From Paraburkholderia acidicola (lineage in GTDB: Bacteria > Pseudomonadota > Gammaproteobacteria > Burkholderiales > Burkholderiaceae), in the NCBI RefSeq assembly GCF_002362315.1, contig NZ_MTZV01000006.1, forward strand, positions 2,418,001 to 2,482,000: a DNA stretch of 64,000 nt. The letters are read 5' to 3'. The translations under genes were made by a program, and so were the position numbers. The stretch's first letter is position 1. The number at the start of each line of letters is the position of its first letter. The notes under the pieces were generated by a model. That model did not search any database. It saw only the letters and a list, made by a program, of their open reading frames with translations, and was not told the origin of the DNA. Positions 7,633 through 16,906 of this stretch are shown here, piece by piece.

Positions 7633-9591
7633 ATGGCAGAGCAGCTCGACCTTTCCCGCCGCAAGGCCCTGAAACTTCTCGTGGGCGCGCCGATGCTGCC
7701 GCTCGGCGGCGGCATCGCGTCGTCGGCGCTGCTGGTGGGCTGCGGTGGCAACGATCTCGCCTCGACACCGCCACCCAAACCGGTTGCGAACTTCACCTCG
7801 GCATCGTTTAGCGCCATGGCTGCGCCGACGCTCGCGGACCCGGCTGCTATGGCGAAGACCTCGGTGGGCTCGACGCTGACCGCGCAGTTCAGCGACGGTA
7901 GCCGCCGCGCCTATACGCTCGCCTATCAGCCGTTCTTCACGACGGGCGATACGGTCGCGGACACGAAGGGCGGCACGATCCTCGCCGGCGGTTACTTCGA
8001 TATTGGCGGCCAGCCGATCATCGACCGTTCGGTGGCGGGCAAGGAGCGCCAGTTCTTCTCCGATTGCCCGGACGGCAGCTCGCTGGTCCGTCTCGACAAG
8101 CCGGCCGTGAAGGGCGTCAAGGGCAATGCGGTGTTCGCCGTCGTGCAGTTCGAATATGCGACGCGCGATCAGAGCCTCGCGTCGATGTACGGTCAGTTGC
8201 CTTCGCCGATCGCCGTGCTCACGCTCGATCAGGACCCGGCCACCGGCAAGCTGACGCTGGTCAGCTATTCGAATGTCGATACATCGAATGCACACGGGCT
8301 GTGGATTACCTGCGGCGCGAGTCTGTCGCCGTGGAATACGCATCTGTCGAGCGAAGAGTACGAGCCGGACGCAGCGACGATTTCGACCAATAGCCAGTTC
8401 AAGAGCTTCAGCCGCAATCTGTACGGCGACGAAACGAAAGCGAATCCGTACCACTACGGCCATCTGCCGGAAATAACCGTGAATCCGGACGGCACGGGCA
8501 CGGCCCGCAAGCACTATTGCCTCGGGCGCATTTCGCACGAACTGGTGCAGGTCATGCCCGATCGACGCACCGTGTTGATGGGCGACGACGCGACCAACGG
8601 CGGTCTCTTCATGTTCATCGCCGACAAGGCCGCCGATCTGTCGGCGGGGACGTTGTACGTGGCGAAGTGGGCGCAGACGTCGTCGGCGGGTGCGGGTTCG
8701 GCGACGCTGTCGTGGATCAACCTCGGCCACGCGACCAGCGCCGAAATCGAAGCGCTCGCGAACCAGCTCACCGCGGCCGACATCATGGACGTCAAGACCA
8801 AAGACCCCGTGGACACGAGCTTCACGAAGATCAACTTCAACGGCACCTTCAACTGGATTCGCATCAAGCCGGGCATGTCGAAGGCCGCTGCGTTCCTCGA
8901 GACGCACCGCTATGCGGCGCTCGCGGGCGCCAGCATGGGCTTCACGAAGCTCGAAGGCACGACGGTCAATGCGAAGGACAAGGTGCTGTATTCGGCGATG
9001 TCGCGGATCGAGAAATCGATGGTGCGCGGCAACGCCGCATCGACCGATGTGGCGGTCGACCGGACCATCAGCGCCGGTGCCGTGTATGCGCTGAACCTGA
9101 CGGGCGGCCAGCGCGACCGGATGGGCGTGACGATCGATAGCGACTGGGTGCCGGTCGACATGAGCGCGCCGGCGGCGCTAGTCGGCGAGGATCTCGCTAC
9201 CGCCGATGCGCTCGGCAATACGGCGAACGCGGACAAGATCGCGAACCCCGACAACCTGAAGTATTCGGAGAAGCTGCGCACGCTTTTCATCGGCGAAGAC
9301 AGCGGCATGCACGTGAACAACTTCCTGTGGGCCTACCACGTCGACACGAAGACGCTCGCGCGTGTGCTGTCGTGCCCGGCTGGCGCGGAATCGACCGGCT
9401 TGCACGCGGTCGATGAGATCAATGGCTGGACCTACGTGATGAGCAATTTCCAGCACGTCGGCGATTGGGAAAGCCCGCTGCACGACAAGGTCAAGCCGAC
9501 GCTCGATCCGTTGGTGCGGGCCAACTACAAGGACCGGTTCGGCGCCTCGGTCGGTTATCTGACCGCCACAGCGGCGGCCATCAAGCTGTGA
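7633..9591 (+). CDS. phoX: PhoX family alkaline phosphatase (DUF839), Tat-exported
   Basis: This protein of about 652 residues belongs to the DUF839/PhoX family: calcium- and iron-dependent periplasmic phosphatases that release phosphate from organic esters. The N-terminus has a twin-arginine signal (LSRRKALKLLVG) ending near a Cys-containing LLVGCGGN that could be a lipobox. Typical segments include YHYGHLPEITV, LVQVMPDRRTVLMGDD, GLFMFIADKA and GEDSGMHVNNFLWAYHVD. I prefer ATG 7633 because it places the twin arginine close to the N-terminus; ATG 7591 in frame is an alternative adding 14 residues. A Pho box about 100 bases upstream predicts induction by phosphate starvation through PhoB. Confidence 0.88.
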   Translation: MAEQLDLSRRKALKLLVGAPMLPLGGGIASSALLVGCGGNDLASTPPPKPVANFTSASFSAMAAPTLADPAAMAKTSVGSTLTAQFSDGSRRAYTLAYQPFFTTGDTVADTKGGTILAGGYFDIGGQPIIDRSVAGKERQFFSDCPDGSSLVRLDKPAVKGVKGNAVFAVVQFEYATRDQSLASMYGQLPSPIAVLTLDQDPATGKLTLVSYSNVDTSNAHGLWITCGASLSPWNTHLSSEEYEPDAATISTNSQFKSFSRNLYGDETKANPYHYGHLPEITVNPDGTGTARKHYCLGRISHELVQVMPDRRTVLMGDDATNGGLFMFIADKAADLSAGTLYVAKWAQTSSAGAGSATLSWINLGHATSAEIEALANQLTAADIMDVKTKDPVDTSFTKINFNGTFNWIRIKPGMSKAAAFLETHRYAALAGASMGFTKLEGTTVNAKDKVLYSAMSRIEKSMVRGNAASTDVAVDRTISAGAVYALNLTGGQRDRMGVTIDSDWVPVDMSAPAALVGEDLATADALGNTANADKIANPDNLKYSEKLRTLFIGEDSGMHVNNFLWAYHVDTKTLARVLSCPAGAESTGLHAVDEINGWTYVMSNFQHVGDWESPLHDKVKPTLDPLVRANYKDRFGASVGYLTATAAAIKL

Positions 9592-9737
9592 TGCGGCATG
9601 CGCCGCGCGTCATGCGCGGCGCATGGTTTCGACCAGCGCATCGGATTGCATCCATCGCGTGAAGTTTTGACGGCACTTCGCCTGTGTTGCGCCGGCCTGC
9701 AATGCGAAGCGGGCAGGCCCGCGAAGTGTGGCCGTCG

Positions 9738-9764
9738 ACCCCTCCCACGGAGGGGTATTTTTTT
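9738..9764 (+). terminator. Rho-independent terminator after phoX
   Basis: The stem ACCCCTC (9738-9744) with GAGGGGT (9750-9756) is followed by ATTTTTTT (9757-9764). It lies about 150 bases after the phoX stop codon. Confidence 0.8.
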
Positions 9765-9801
9765 GCCCGTGCCGTCCCGCGCCGGACTTCCTCGGCTCGG
9801 C

Positions 9802-10233
9802 TCAACTCAGCTTGCAGAAAATCGCTGTAACGAACGGCGCGACGTGATGAACGATGGCGCTGCTGCCGGCCTGTGTGACGGCGGCCTTGACCTTGTCCGT
9901 GCCGCCGAATACCACCGCGCCATACGCCGACTTCGCGACCGGCTCGCCGTCGCCGTTACGGAACATCGGATCGTCCTTCTCGAATCCGACGATCGCAATG
10001 ACGCGAAAACCATACGCGGTCAGATCGGCCCCGTGCGCGGGGCTGAATGCGTTAATCGAATTGCTTTCGACGCGGTTCGGTTTCGGGTCGATCAGTTGCT
10101 GATCGGCGAGATCCGCGATAAAGCGATGGGCGGACTCGTTGCACGCGAGCGGCGCATCGAGTGCGGCGGCGTGGGTGAGCAGCGGAGCGGCGCTGAGCAG
10201 GGCCGCGGAAAGCGTTAAAAAGGCGCGTTTCAT
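9802..10233 (-). CDS. Secreted hypothetical protein
   Basis: This 143-residue protein begins with a clear signal peptide (MKRAFLTLSAALLSAAPLLTHAAA) and so is probably periplasmic. The mature domain contains two Cys (LACNESAHRF and the near-terminal AIFCKLS), which could form a disulphide joining the ends of the domain. Other conserved-looking stretches are HGADLTAYGFRVIAIVGFEK and YGAVVFGGTDKVKAAV. I recognise no family. ATG 10233 is chosen over upstream in-frame starts because it gives a clean signal peptide. It is convergent with phoX, whose terminator lies between them. Confidence 0.7.
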   Translation of the reverse strand: MKRAFLTLSAALLSAAPLLTHAAALDAPLACNESAHRFIADLADQQLIDPKPNRVESNSINAFSPAHGADLTAYGFRVIAIVGFEKDDPMFRNGDGEPVAKSAYGAVVFGGTDKVKAAVTQAGSSAIVHHVAPFVTAIFCKLS

Positions 10234-10478
10234 GACGATAGGATGACACGTTCGCCATGCGCCGGCATGCGCCAGCGCGGCGGTTGCACCGCGCACGGAC
10301 GGCATAAGGCCGCGCAACGGGCTAGGGAACGGGCCGCAGAACGGGATGCGGCACTTTAACCAGATTCGGCAATTTACGCTTTCTTCCGGTATTGGGCGTG
10401 GTTATGGAACGCAGTTTTCACAAAAAAACACGCGCGTAAAAGAGCAAGTTTTTGCGATCCCGTATATATTTCCGGGTT

Positions 10479-11162
10479 ATGAAATCGCGACCACAAACTC
10501 CAAATAACGTTCCCGCGCCCAGGACATGGGACGCGCGCCTCGCCCGCAGGCTCGTTACACCGCTGATCGACACCCCGGTCACGCCGAACCACCTCACCAC
10601 CCTGCGCCTGCTGATCGGCCTCGCAGGCGCGCTGTGCCTTGCCCGTGGCGGCTTTGCCTGGACCAATGCGGGCGCGCTGCTGATCGTCCTGTCGAACTTC
10701 GTCGACCATACGGATGGCGAACTGGCACGGATCAGTGGGAAAACGAGCCGGATCGGTCATTTTTACGATCTCGCAGCCGACGCGTTGGTTACTGTGCTGC
10801 TGTTTCTCGGTTTCGGCTTTGCGGCCGCCGCGGCCCGTGGCGCGGGTGCAACTCCCTTCGTCGTTTCGCCGGTGCTGATGGGCGCCGCAGCGGGCATCGC
10901 CGTCGCGCTGATTTTCTTCCTGCGCATGCGTATCGAGGAAAAAGAAGGCAAGGCGGGAACGAAGCAGGCGTCTATGGGCGGATTCGAGACCGAAGACGTG
11001 CTGTATCTGCTGCCGATCGTGACGCTGACCGGCTCGATTACGCCGTTCCTCGTTGCTGCTGCGATCGGTGCGCCGCTGTTCGCCGTGTGGGTCGTGATCG
11101 ACTACCGCAGGGTCATGCGCCGTCCGCAAGGAGCCGCGCATACCCGTCTGAACGTGGGTTGA
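10479..11162 (+). CDS. CDP-alcohol phosphatidyltransferase family protein
   Basis: This 227-residue membrane enzyme carries the complete family motif: D76, D79, G80, A83, R84, G93, D97 and D101 with the canonical spacing (seen as DHTDGELAR and GHFYDLAAD). Such enzymes move a phospho-alcohol between a CDP-linked donor and an acceptor, releasing CMP, and bind two metal ions through the Asp residues. About five or six membrane helices are visible. It is the first gene of a four-gene cluster, with 3 bases between its stop and the next start. The acceptor and donor cannot be read from the sequence; diacylglycerol, a CDP-diacylglycerol or an inositol phosphate are all possible. Confidence 0.88.
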   Translation: MKSRPQTPNNVPAPRTWDARLARRLVTPLIDTPVTPNHLTTLRLLIGLAGALCLARGGFAWTNAGALLIVLSNFVDHTDGELARISGKTSRIGHFYDLAADALVTVLLFLGFGFAAAAARGAGATPFVVSPVLMGAAAGIAVALIFFLRMRIEEKEGKAGTKQASMGGFETEDVLYLLPIVTLTGSITPFLVAAAIGAPLFAVWVVIDYRRVMRRPQGAAHTRLNVG

Positions 11163-11165
11163 CCG

Positions 11166-12005
11166 ATGAGTACGCCGATTCAGGACGACGTGATCGTCGA
11201 GGCCACTTCCGCGCTGCCGATACCGGCCAGTGCCAGCCAGCCGCTGCATCCCGCTTCCCCCGCACCCGATCCGGACCGCGCGGTCGCTGCGCGCACCCGC
11301 CAGTTCGATAACGCCAGACTGCGCCAGGATTTCACCGATCAGGGCGCGTTCCTGTATCTGGACGATTTTCTCGCCCCCGAGGTCACCGCGCAGCTCGCAC
11401 AGAGCGCGCGTGATCTGCTCGTCGAGGTGAACCGCAATTACCTGCCGGGCCACAAGCAGGGCGGCAGCGTGAGCCGTCATACGATCGACCGGCTCGCGCC
11501 GTTTATCGCGCAGCTGTATCGCTCGAAAGAACTGATCGGCTGGCTCGAACAGATGAGCGGTGATCGTCTGCAGGTGTCGCCGGCCGACGATCCGCATGCC
11601 TACGCGCTCTACTACTACACGCGACCGGGCGACCACATTGGCTGGCATTACGACACGTCGTACTACGACGGCCGTCGCTATACGGTGCTGCTCGGTGTGA
11701 TCGACGAATCATCGTGCCGTCTCGATTACGAGCTGCATACGCGCAACCCCGACATCGCTGATCAGCCCGGTTCGGTGCAGATTCCGCCGGGCGGTCTGGT
11801 GTTCTTCGATGGCGACAAGCTGCGTCATCGCATCTCGCCGGCCGGCGAGAACGAAATGCGCGTGTCGCTGACGTTCGAATATGTGACCGATCCGAATATG
11901 CGTCCGTGGCGGCGTTTCATCTCGAACATGAAGGACGCGATTGCGTATTTCGGTTTCCGTCAGGTCTTCCGTCAATTGATGAAGCGCAGCGGGGACACCG
12001 CGTGA
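11166..12005 (+). CDS. 2-oxoglutarate/Fe(II)-dependent oxygenase
   Basis: This 279-residue soluble protein has the double-stranded beta-helix signature of 2OG/Fe(II) dioxygenases: HYD (H161, D163), the distal His in LRHRIS (H221) and an Arg in RVSLTFEY (R232) placed to bind 2-oxoglutarate. Because the second ligand is Asp and not Gly or Ala, hydroxylation is more likely than halogenation, although the fold around WHYDTSYYDGRRYTVLL recalls the HalD/BesD group of free-amino-acid halogenases. The gene sits between a CDP-alcohol transferase and a flippase-like gene. Its stop overlaps the next start, so its substrate is probably the head group or lipid handled by these neighbours (inference). Confidence 0.85.
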   Translation: MSTPIQDDVIVEATSALPIPASASQPLHPASPAPDPDRAVAARTRQFDNARLRQDFTDQGAFLYLDDFLAPEVTAQLAQSARDLLVEVNRNYLPGHKQGGSVSRHTIDRLAPFIAQLYRSKELIGWLEQMSGDRLQVSPADDPHAYALYYYTRPGDHIGWHYDTSYYDGRRYTVLLGVIDESSCRLDYELHTRNPDIADQPGSVQIPPGGLVFFDGDKLRHRISPAGENEMRVSLTFEYVTDPNMRPWRRFISNMKDAIAYFGFRQVFRQLMKRSGDTA

Positions 12006-13006
12006 CCCGCGCCGCCATGATCCTGCTGTCGATCGGGGCAGCGCTGTTCGTTGCGTTGCTCGCGTGGCAGGGCCTCGGTTCGGTCACGTCGACGCTGCTC
12101 ACCGCCGGCTGGGGGCTCGCGCTCGTCGCGGCGTTTCACGTCGTGCCGCTGGTGCTCGACGCGGCCGCGATTTCCGTGCTGGTCGATCGGCGCCGCGATG
12201 GTGTGACGGAGCGCGACACGTTGTACGCGCGCTGGATCGGCGAATCCGTGAACAGTTTGTTGCCCGCGGGGCAGATCGGCGGTCCGGTGGTGATGGTGCG
12301 CATGCTCGCGCAGCGCGGCATGCGGATGCGCGATGCGGCTGCGGCGATCACCGTCAGCACGACGCTGCAGGCGCTCGCGCAGATCGTCTTTGCGTTGCTC
12401 GGCCTCGGCCTGTTCGGCATCTATGCCGCGCACGGCGCGCTGCAGGACCTGCGCACCGCGACGATCGTCGCGACCGGTGTACTCGGCGGGATGATCGTGA
12501 TGTTTTATATCGCACAGCGCCGCGGTCTGTTCGGTCGCATGCTGCGCGTGGTGTCGAAGGTGTTCGGCAAGCGCGACTGGTCGTCGCTGATGACCCGCGC
12601 CGATGCCGTCGATGCCGCCGTACACGAGCTCTATCGCAACCGCAAACGTGTCGCCGCGAGCTTCGCGTTGAGTCTCGTCGGCTGGATCGTCGGTACCGCG
12701 GAAGTGTGGCTCGCGTTGCATTTTCTCGGCCATCCGGTCGACTGGATCGATGCGCTGCTGCTCGAAAGCGTGGGGCAGGCTATCCGCGGCGCCGGGTTCG
12801 CTATTCCGGGCTCGCTCGGCGTGCAGGAGGGCGGTTACCTGCTGCTCGCGCCGCTCGTCGGTCTGCCGCCCGATGCCGCGCTCGCACTGTCGCTTGCGAA
12901 GCGCGCGCGCGAATTACTGCTCGGTTTGCCGGGCCTGCTGTTTCTGCATTTCAGCGAACGAAGCTGGCAGCGGCGCCGCTCGACGAGCGTGCCGGCTGTC
13001 GACTAA
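12002..13006 (+). CDS. Flippase-like LPG-synthase TM domain (UPF0104) protein
   Basis: This 334-residue polytopic membrane protein matches the lysylphosphatidylglycerol-synthase transmembrane family (related to HpnL and to the MprF flippase part). Recognisable stretches are ARWIGESVNSLLPAGQIGGP, which is the conserved core, and GFAIPGSLGVQEGGYLLLAP. It starts with GTG at 12002, overlapping the TGA of the oxygenase gene (GTGA), so translation is coupled. No catalytic C-terminal domain is present. The family is associated with moving lipids or lipid-linked groups across the inner membrane; the substrate here is presumably the product of the surrounding genes (inference). Confidence 0.82.
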   Translation: MTRAAMILLSIGAALFVALLAWQGLGSVTSTLLTAGWGLALVAAFHVVPLVLDAAAISVLVDRRRDGVTERDTLYARWIGESVNSLLPAGQIGGPVVMVRMLAQRGMRMRDAAAAITVSTTLQALAQIVFALLGLGLFGIYAAHGALQDLRTATIVATGVLGGMIVMFYIAQRRGLFGRMLRVVSKVFGKRDWSSLMTRADAVDAAVHELYRNRKRVAASFALSLVGWIVGTAEVWLALHFLGHPVDWIDALLLESVGQAIRGAGFAIPGSLGVQEGGYLLLAPLVGLPPDAALALSLAKRARELLLGLPGLLFLHFSERSWQRRRSTSVPAVD

Positions 13007-13027
13007 CTCTTTTTCAAAGGACCGCCC

Positions 13028-13792
13028 ATGCGCGCCATCATTCTTGCAGCGGGTCTCGGCCTGCGTCTCCAGCAGCCGGCGGGCGAACAGTTTCCGAAGT
13101 GTCTGCTGCAGTTCGACGGCATGACGCTGCTCGAACGCCACCTACAGATGCTCGAAGCCGCTGGCGTCGAAGACGTCGTGCTCGCGCTCGGCTTCCAGCC
13201 CGAAACCGTCAGAACGGAATTGAAGCGCATGGGCTGGCCGCGCGATGTCGAAATCGTGCTGAATCCGCGTTACGACCTGGGCAGCGTGCTGACCGTGCAT
13301 ACGGTCGCCGATGCGCTGACGCGCGGCGGCGACGTACTGCTGATGGACGCCGACGTGCTGTACGACGAACGCATCCTGAGCGCGCTGGTGGCGGGCGAAA
13401 CGGTTAATCGTCTGCTGATCGACCGCGATTTCGAAACCGGCGACGAGCCGGTCAAGCTGTGCCTGAAAGACAGCGTGCCGGTCGAACTGCGCAAGCAGCT
13501 CGCGGTGAATCTCGAGTACGACACGATCGGTGAATCGGTGGGCTTTTTCCGCTTCCGCGAAGAAACCGCGCGGCGTTTTGCGGAGATCGTCGCGGGTTAT
13601 GTCGACAGCGGCCGTGCGAACATGCCGCACGAAGAAGCCGTGCGCGATCTGCTGCTCGAACGCAGCCAGGTGTTCGATACCGCCGATGTCACCGGCGCAC
13701 CGTGGATCGAGATCGACTTCCCGAACGACGTCGAACGCGCCACGCGCGAAATCCTGCCGCAGCTTCAACCGCTCGTCAGCGCACCGCGCTGA
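13028..13792 (+). CDS. Nucleotidyltransferase, probable phospho-alcohol cytidylyltransferase
   Basis: This 254-residue enzyme has the Rossmann-like NTP-transferase fold. The nucleotide-binding loop is at 5-14 (ILAAGLGLRL), with FPKCLLQFDG next, the metal-binding MDADV (D107, D109), and NPRYDLGSVLTV in the substrate region. The family includes phosphocholine, 2-aminoethylphosphonate and inositol-1-phosphate cytidylyltransferases as well as sugar nucleotidyltransferases. Being clustered with a CDP-alcohol transferase makes CTP the likely nucleotide, making the CDP-linked donor for gene 1 of the cluster. AAAGGA lies 8 bases before ATG. The alcohol substrate is unknown; no PEP mutase or choline kinase gene is in the window. 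Confidence 0.8.
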   Translation: MRAIILAAGLGLRLQQPAGEQFPKCLLQFDGMTLLERHLQMLEAAGVEDVVLALGFQPETVRTELKRMGWPRDVEIVLNPRYDLGSVLTVHTVADALTRGGDVLLMDADVLYDERILSALVAGETVNRLLIDRDFETGDEPVKLCLKDSVPVELRKQLAVNLEYDTIGESVGFFRFREETARRFAEIVAGYVDSGRANMPHEEAVRDLLLERSQVFDTADVTGAPWIEIDFPNDVERATREILPQLQPLVSAPR

Positions 13793-13892
13793 GGCGTTGT
13801 CAGTCCATACGTAACTGCTCCTTCGCGTCGCCCGGCTCGGTCCGGGTGACATCTGTGTTTCCCGTTTCGCCCGCTGCTGTTCCTCTCTTTCG

Positions 13893-15308
13893 ATGCCGCT
13901 TGCCTTAGGCGCCTTCATTGTCCCGCTGATCGTCGCGTGTGCGATGTTCATGGAGAGTGTCGACTCCACGGTGCTGGTCACATCGCTGCCGGCGCTTGCA
14001 CGCGATCTCGGCCACGATCCGATCACGATGAAGCTCGCGATCACGGCCTACGTGATCGGACTCGGTGTGTTCATTCCGGTGTGCGGCTGGGTCGCCGACC
14101 GCTTCGGTTCGCGTACGGTGTTTCGTACCGCGATCGGCATCTTCATCGCCGGTTCGCTGCTGTGCGCGGCGTCGACCTCGCTCGGCATGTTCATCTTTGC
14201 GCGCTTTGTGCAGGGCATCGGCGGCGCGATGATGGTGCCAGTTGGGCGCATCATCATCTTCCGCTCGGTGCCGAAATCGGATTTCATTCGCGCGGTCAAC
14301 TATCTGACGGTGCCTGCACTGCTAGGTCCGGTGATCGGGCCGCCGCTCGGTGGCTTCATCACCACCTATCTGCACTGGCGGCTGATTTTCTTCATCAACA
14401 TTCCGATCGGCGTGCTCGGCATCTGGCTTGCGAACCGGCATATTGCGAACGTGCGCGAAGCGCATCCTGGGCGGCTCGACTGGTTTGGTTTTGTGCTGTC
14501 GGCGGGAGGGGCGTCGCTGTTCATGCTGGGGCTGTCGCTGGTCGGCGGCGAACTGGTGTCGAATACGCGGTCGATTGCCATGTGCGTGGCCGGCGGTGTA
14601 TTGCTCGCCGCGTACTGGCGGTATGCGCAGCACGCCGTGCGACCGGTGCTCGATCTGAGCCTGTTGCGCATTCCGAGTTTCAACGCAAGTGTGCTGGGCG
14701 GTTCGCTGTTTCGTATCGGCCTCGGCGCGGTGCCGTTTCTGCTACCGCTCGCGTTGCAGGAAGGGCTCGGGATGAGCGCATTCAAGTCGGGTTCGATTAC
14801 CTGTGCGTCGGCGTTCGGCTCGATGTTCATGAAGACGGTCGCATCGCGCGTATTGCGCCGCTATGGCTTTCGAACCGTGCTGATGTACAACGCGGTGTTC
14901 GCAGGCGCTGCGATTGCCGTGTACGGGCTGTTCTTTCCCGGCACGCCGCACTGGGTGATCTGGATTGTGGTGCTGCTGGGCGGCTTCTTTCCGTCGCTGC
15001 AGTTCACGAGCCTCAACACGCTCGCTTACGCGGATATTCCGGGCGCCGACGTTGGACGCGCGACCAGTGTGGCGAGTGTCGTTCAACAGATTTCGCTTGG
15101 GCTCGGCGTGACGATTGCCGGGCTCGTGCTGCAACTGTCGCGCGATCTGCAGGGGCATACGACGGTTGCATGGTCTGACTTCTGGCCGGCGTTTCTCGTT
15201 GTCAGTCTATTTTCGCTCGCATCGATCCCAGTCACCGCGAAGCTGCCGCTCGGCGCCGGCGACGAGATTGCGCGTGGCAACCGTGGCAGCAGCAGTACTG
15301 CACATTGA
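13893..15308 (+). CDS. MFS drug exporter, DHA2 (14-TM EmrB/QacA) family
   Basis: This 471-residue protein has about 14 membrane helices. Motif A (GWVADRFGSRTVFRTA) follows helix 2 and motif C (GPVIGPPLGGF) lies in helix 5; both mark drug/H+ antiporters of the DHA2 group. The first helix carries MESVDSTVLVTSLPAL, the D1 motif of the family. No membrane-fusion protein gene (EmrA type) is adjacent, so it may act alone across the inner membrane. It begins 100 bases after the nucleotidyltransferase gene, too far to be confidently in that operon. Substrate is unknown. Confidence 0.9.
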   Translation: MPLALGAFIVPLIVACAMFMESVDSTVLVTSLPALARDLGHDPITMKLAITAYVIGLGVFIPVCGWVADRFGSRTVFRTAIGIFIAGSLLCAASTSLGMFIFARFVQGIGGAMMVPVGRIIIFRSVPKSDFIRAVNYLTVPALLGPVIGPPLGGFITTYLHWRLIFFINIPIGVLGIWLANRHIANVREAHPGRLDWFGFVLSAGGASLFMLGLSLVGGELVSNTRSIAMCVAGGVLLAAYWRYAQHAVRPVLDLSLLRIPSFNASVLGGSLFRIGLGAVPFLLPLALQEGLGMSAFKSGSITCASAFGSMFMKTVASRVLRRYGFRTVLMYNAVFAGAAIAVYGLFFPGTPHWVIWIVVLLGGFFPSLQFTSLNTLAYADIPGADVGRATSVASVVQQISLGLGVTIAGLVLQLSRDLQGHTTVAWSDFWPAFLVVSLFSLASIPVTAKLPLGAGDEIARGNRGSSSTAH

Positions 15309-15361
15309 AGGTTGCGTGAGCGTTGGGTCCGGCGACGGTCCTGGAACAGACGCAAACTGCG

Positions 15362-16906
15362 CTACGCCGATCCCATTCCGAGAAAATCATTTTGCGTAAT
15401 CGATTCGATCCGGTTGCGCCCGCGTTCTTTTGCGCGGTAGAGCGCCTGGTCCGCTGCATCGACGATCTGCTGCGCAGCCCCGGTGCCCGTTGAGCGGAAC
15501 ACCGCGATACCCACGCTGATCGTCACGAAAGCGCCGGGCGACGTTTCGTTCGGAATACGGATCGCCCGGACGTCGGCCAGCATGTGCTCGGCGACGATGC
15601 GTGCGCCGTTCTCGTCGGTGGCGGGCAGGATCGCGGCGAACTCCTCACCGCCATAACGCGCGAGCAGATCGCCGCTGCGCGGCAGCGCCGCTTGCAATGC
15701 GTTTGCCACCGCAACGAGGCAGCGATCGCCCGCCGGATGACCATAGCGATCATTGAGCTTCTTGAAGTGATCGATATCGATGAGGAGCAAACCGAGTGGC
15801 AGTTGCGTGCGCGCGGCACGGCTCCATTCGAGCGTCAGCGTTTGATCGAAACATCGACGGTTCGCTGCCTGCGTCAGCGCGTCGGTGAGCACCATCTCTT
15901 CGAGGCGGTTCGTGGCGTCCCGCAACTCCTGCTGCGTTCGGATGAGCCGGCTTTGCAGGGACGTCGTGCGTATCGTGTAGACGATCAGCGCGGTGAGAAT
16001 GCCGACCGCGCCGACCAGGTAATGATCGCGTATCAGCAGAATGCTTAGCGCAAGCAGCGCAAGCGTATAGAAAATCGGGCTGCCGTTTTCGATGACGACG
16101 GCAAGCGGCCGTTTCGCCGCTGCCACGTCGGATTCGTTGCGTGGCCCAGGGTCTATCACGCACGCGATCCCGAGCAGAAGAAACGGCACATCGACGATAA
16201 CGTCGAGCACGACGTGGATGCTGGAAATGGCTGCCCAATAGTTGTACACGCCCGCGACGAGCGCATAGACCCAGAGATAGCCGCACAGGATCCCGTAGAA
16301 CCTGCGTTCGTGGCCGCGCGGCTGGGCCAGCAGACGCAAGGTCGCCGCCGCAGCGAGAATGACATTCTCGATGTTGTAGGTGAGGACGAGGGTCGGCACG
16401 GAGATCGGGTCGAGCGCATGGCCCGAAAACGGTGCAACGGAAAAGATCGCGATATAGGCCAGATAACCGGTCAAAACCGCCTGGATGGCATCCATCCACA
16501 CAAACAATGCGATCTGCTGTTCGTTCGAAACGAATGAAATGGCGAGAAGGACCGGCACGCCATAGATGAAGAAACTGAAATCGGAGAACCACGCAACGGT
16601 CTGCGGCGTCTGCTGGACCAGATCTTCCCATGCGTTGAGCGCCACGCCGCACGTCCACAGCAACATACCTACACTAAGCAACACCCACGGTGCCCGCGAC
16701 TTTCGCTGCTCGACGCGGGCGCGCCAGCCGCAACCGGCCAGCGCCAGTGCCGGCGCAAGAATGAGAAAAGGATAGCTGACCAGCATCGCCGACGATTGAA
16801 ACACGACGACGCATAGCGCATGCGCGCCGAGAAACGACGCAGCGAACAACGCAAGATGGAGCGGCTTTGGCGAACGACGCAAGGTTTCACCCCAGGACTC
16901 AAGCAA
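15362..16906 (-). CDS. Membrane-bound diguanylate cyclase
   Basis: This 514-residue protein has an N-terminal half of about eight to nine membrane helices with no recognised sensor signature, a short coiled-coil linker (QSRLIRTQQELRDATNRLEE), and a C-terminal GGDEF domain with an intact active site (ARYGGEEF). It also has the inhibitory I-site RSGD exactly five residues before it. It should make cyclic di-GMP from two GTP and be product-inhibited. It converges on the MFS exporter gene with a 53-base gap and no visible terminator. What its membrane domain senses is unknown. Confidence 0.92.
   Translation of the reverse strand: MLESWGETLRRSPKPLHLALFAASFLGAHALCVVVFQSSAMLVSYPFLILAPALALAGCGWRARVEQRKSRAPWVLLSVGMLLWTCGVALNAWEDLVQQTPQTVAWFSDFSFFIYGVPVLLAISFVSNEQQIALFVWMDAIQAVLTGYLAYIAIFSVAPFSGHALDPISVPTLVLTYNIENVILAAAATLRLLAQPRGHERRFYGILCGYLWVYALVAGVYNYWAAISSIHVVLDVIVDVPFLLLGIACVIDPGPRNESDVAAAKRPLAVVIENGSPIFYTLALLALSILLIRDHYLVGAVGILTALIVYTIRTTSLQSRLIRTQQELRDATNRLEEMVLTDALTQAANRRCFDQTLTLEWSRAARTQLPLGLLLIDIDHFKKLNDRYGHPAGDRCLVAVANALQAALPRSGDLLARYGGEEFAAILPATDENGARIVAEHMLADVRAIRIPNETSPGAFVTISVGIAVFRSTGTGAAQQIVDAADQALYRAKERGRNRIESITQNDFLGMGSA

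Noticed and set aside
10374..11648. A 424-codon minus-strand frame opposite the lipid operon
   Set aside because: It is Arg/Gln-rich with no domain and antisense to two well-supported genes.
12064..13407. A long plus-strand frame across the flippase and nucleotidyltransferase genes
   Set aside because: It is Arg-rich in the wrong frame and crosses the boundary of two well-supported genes.
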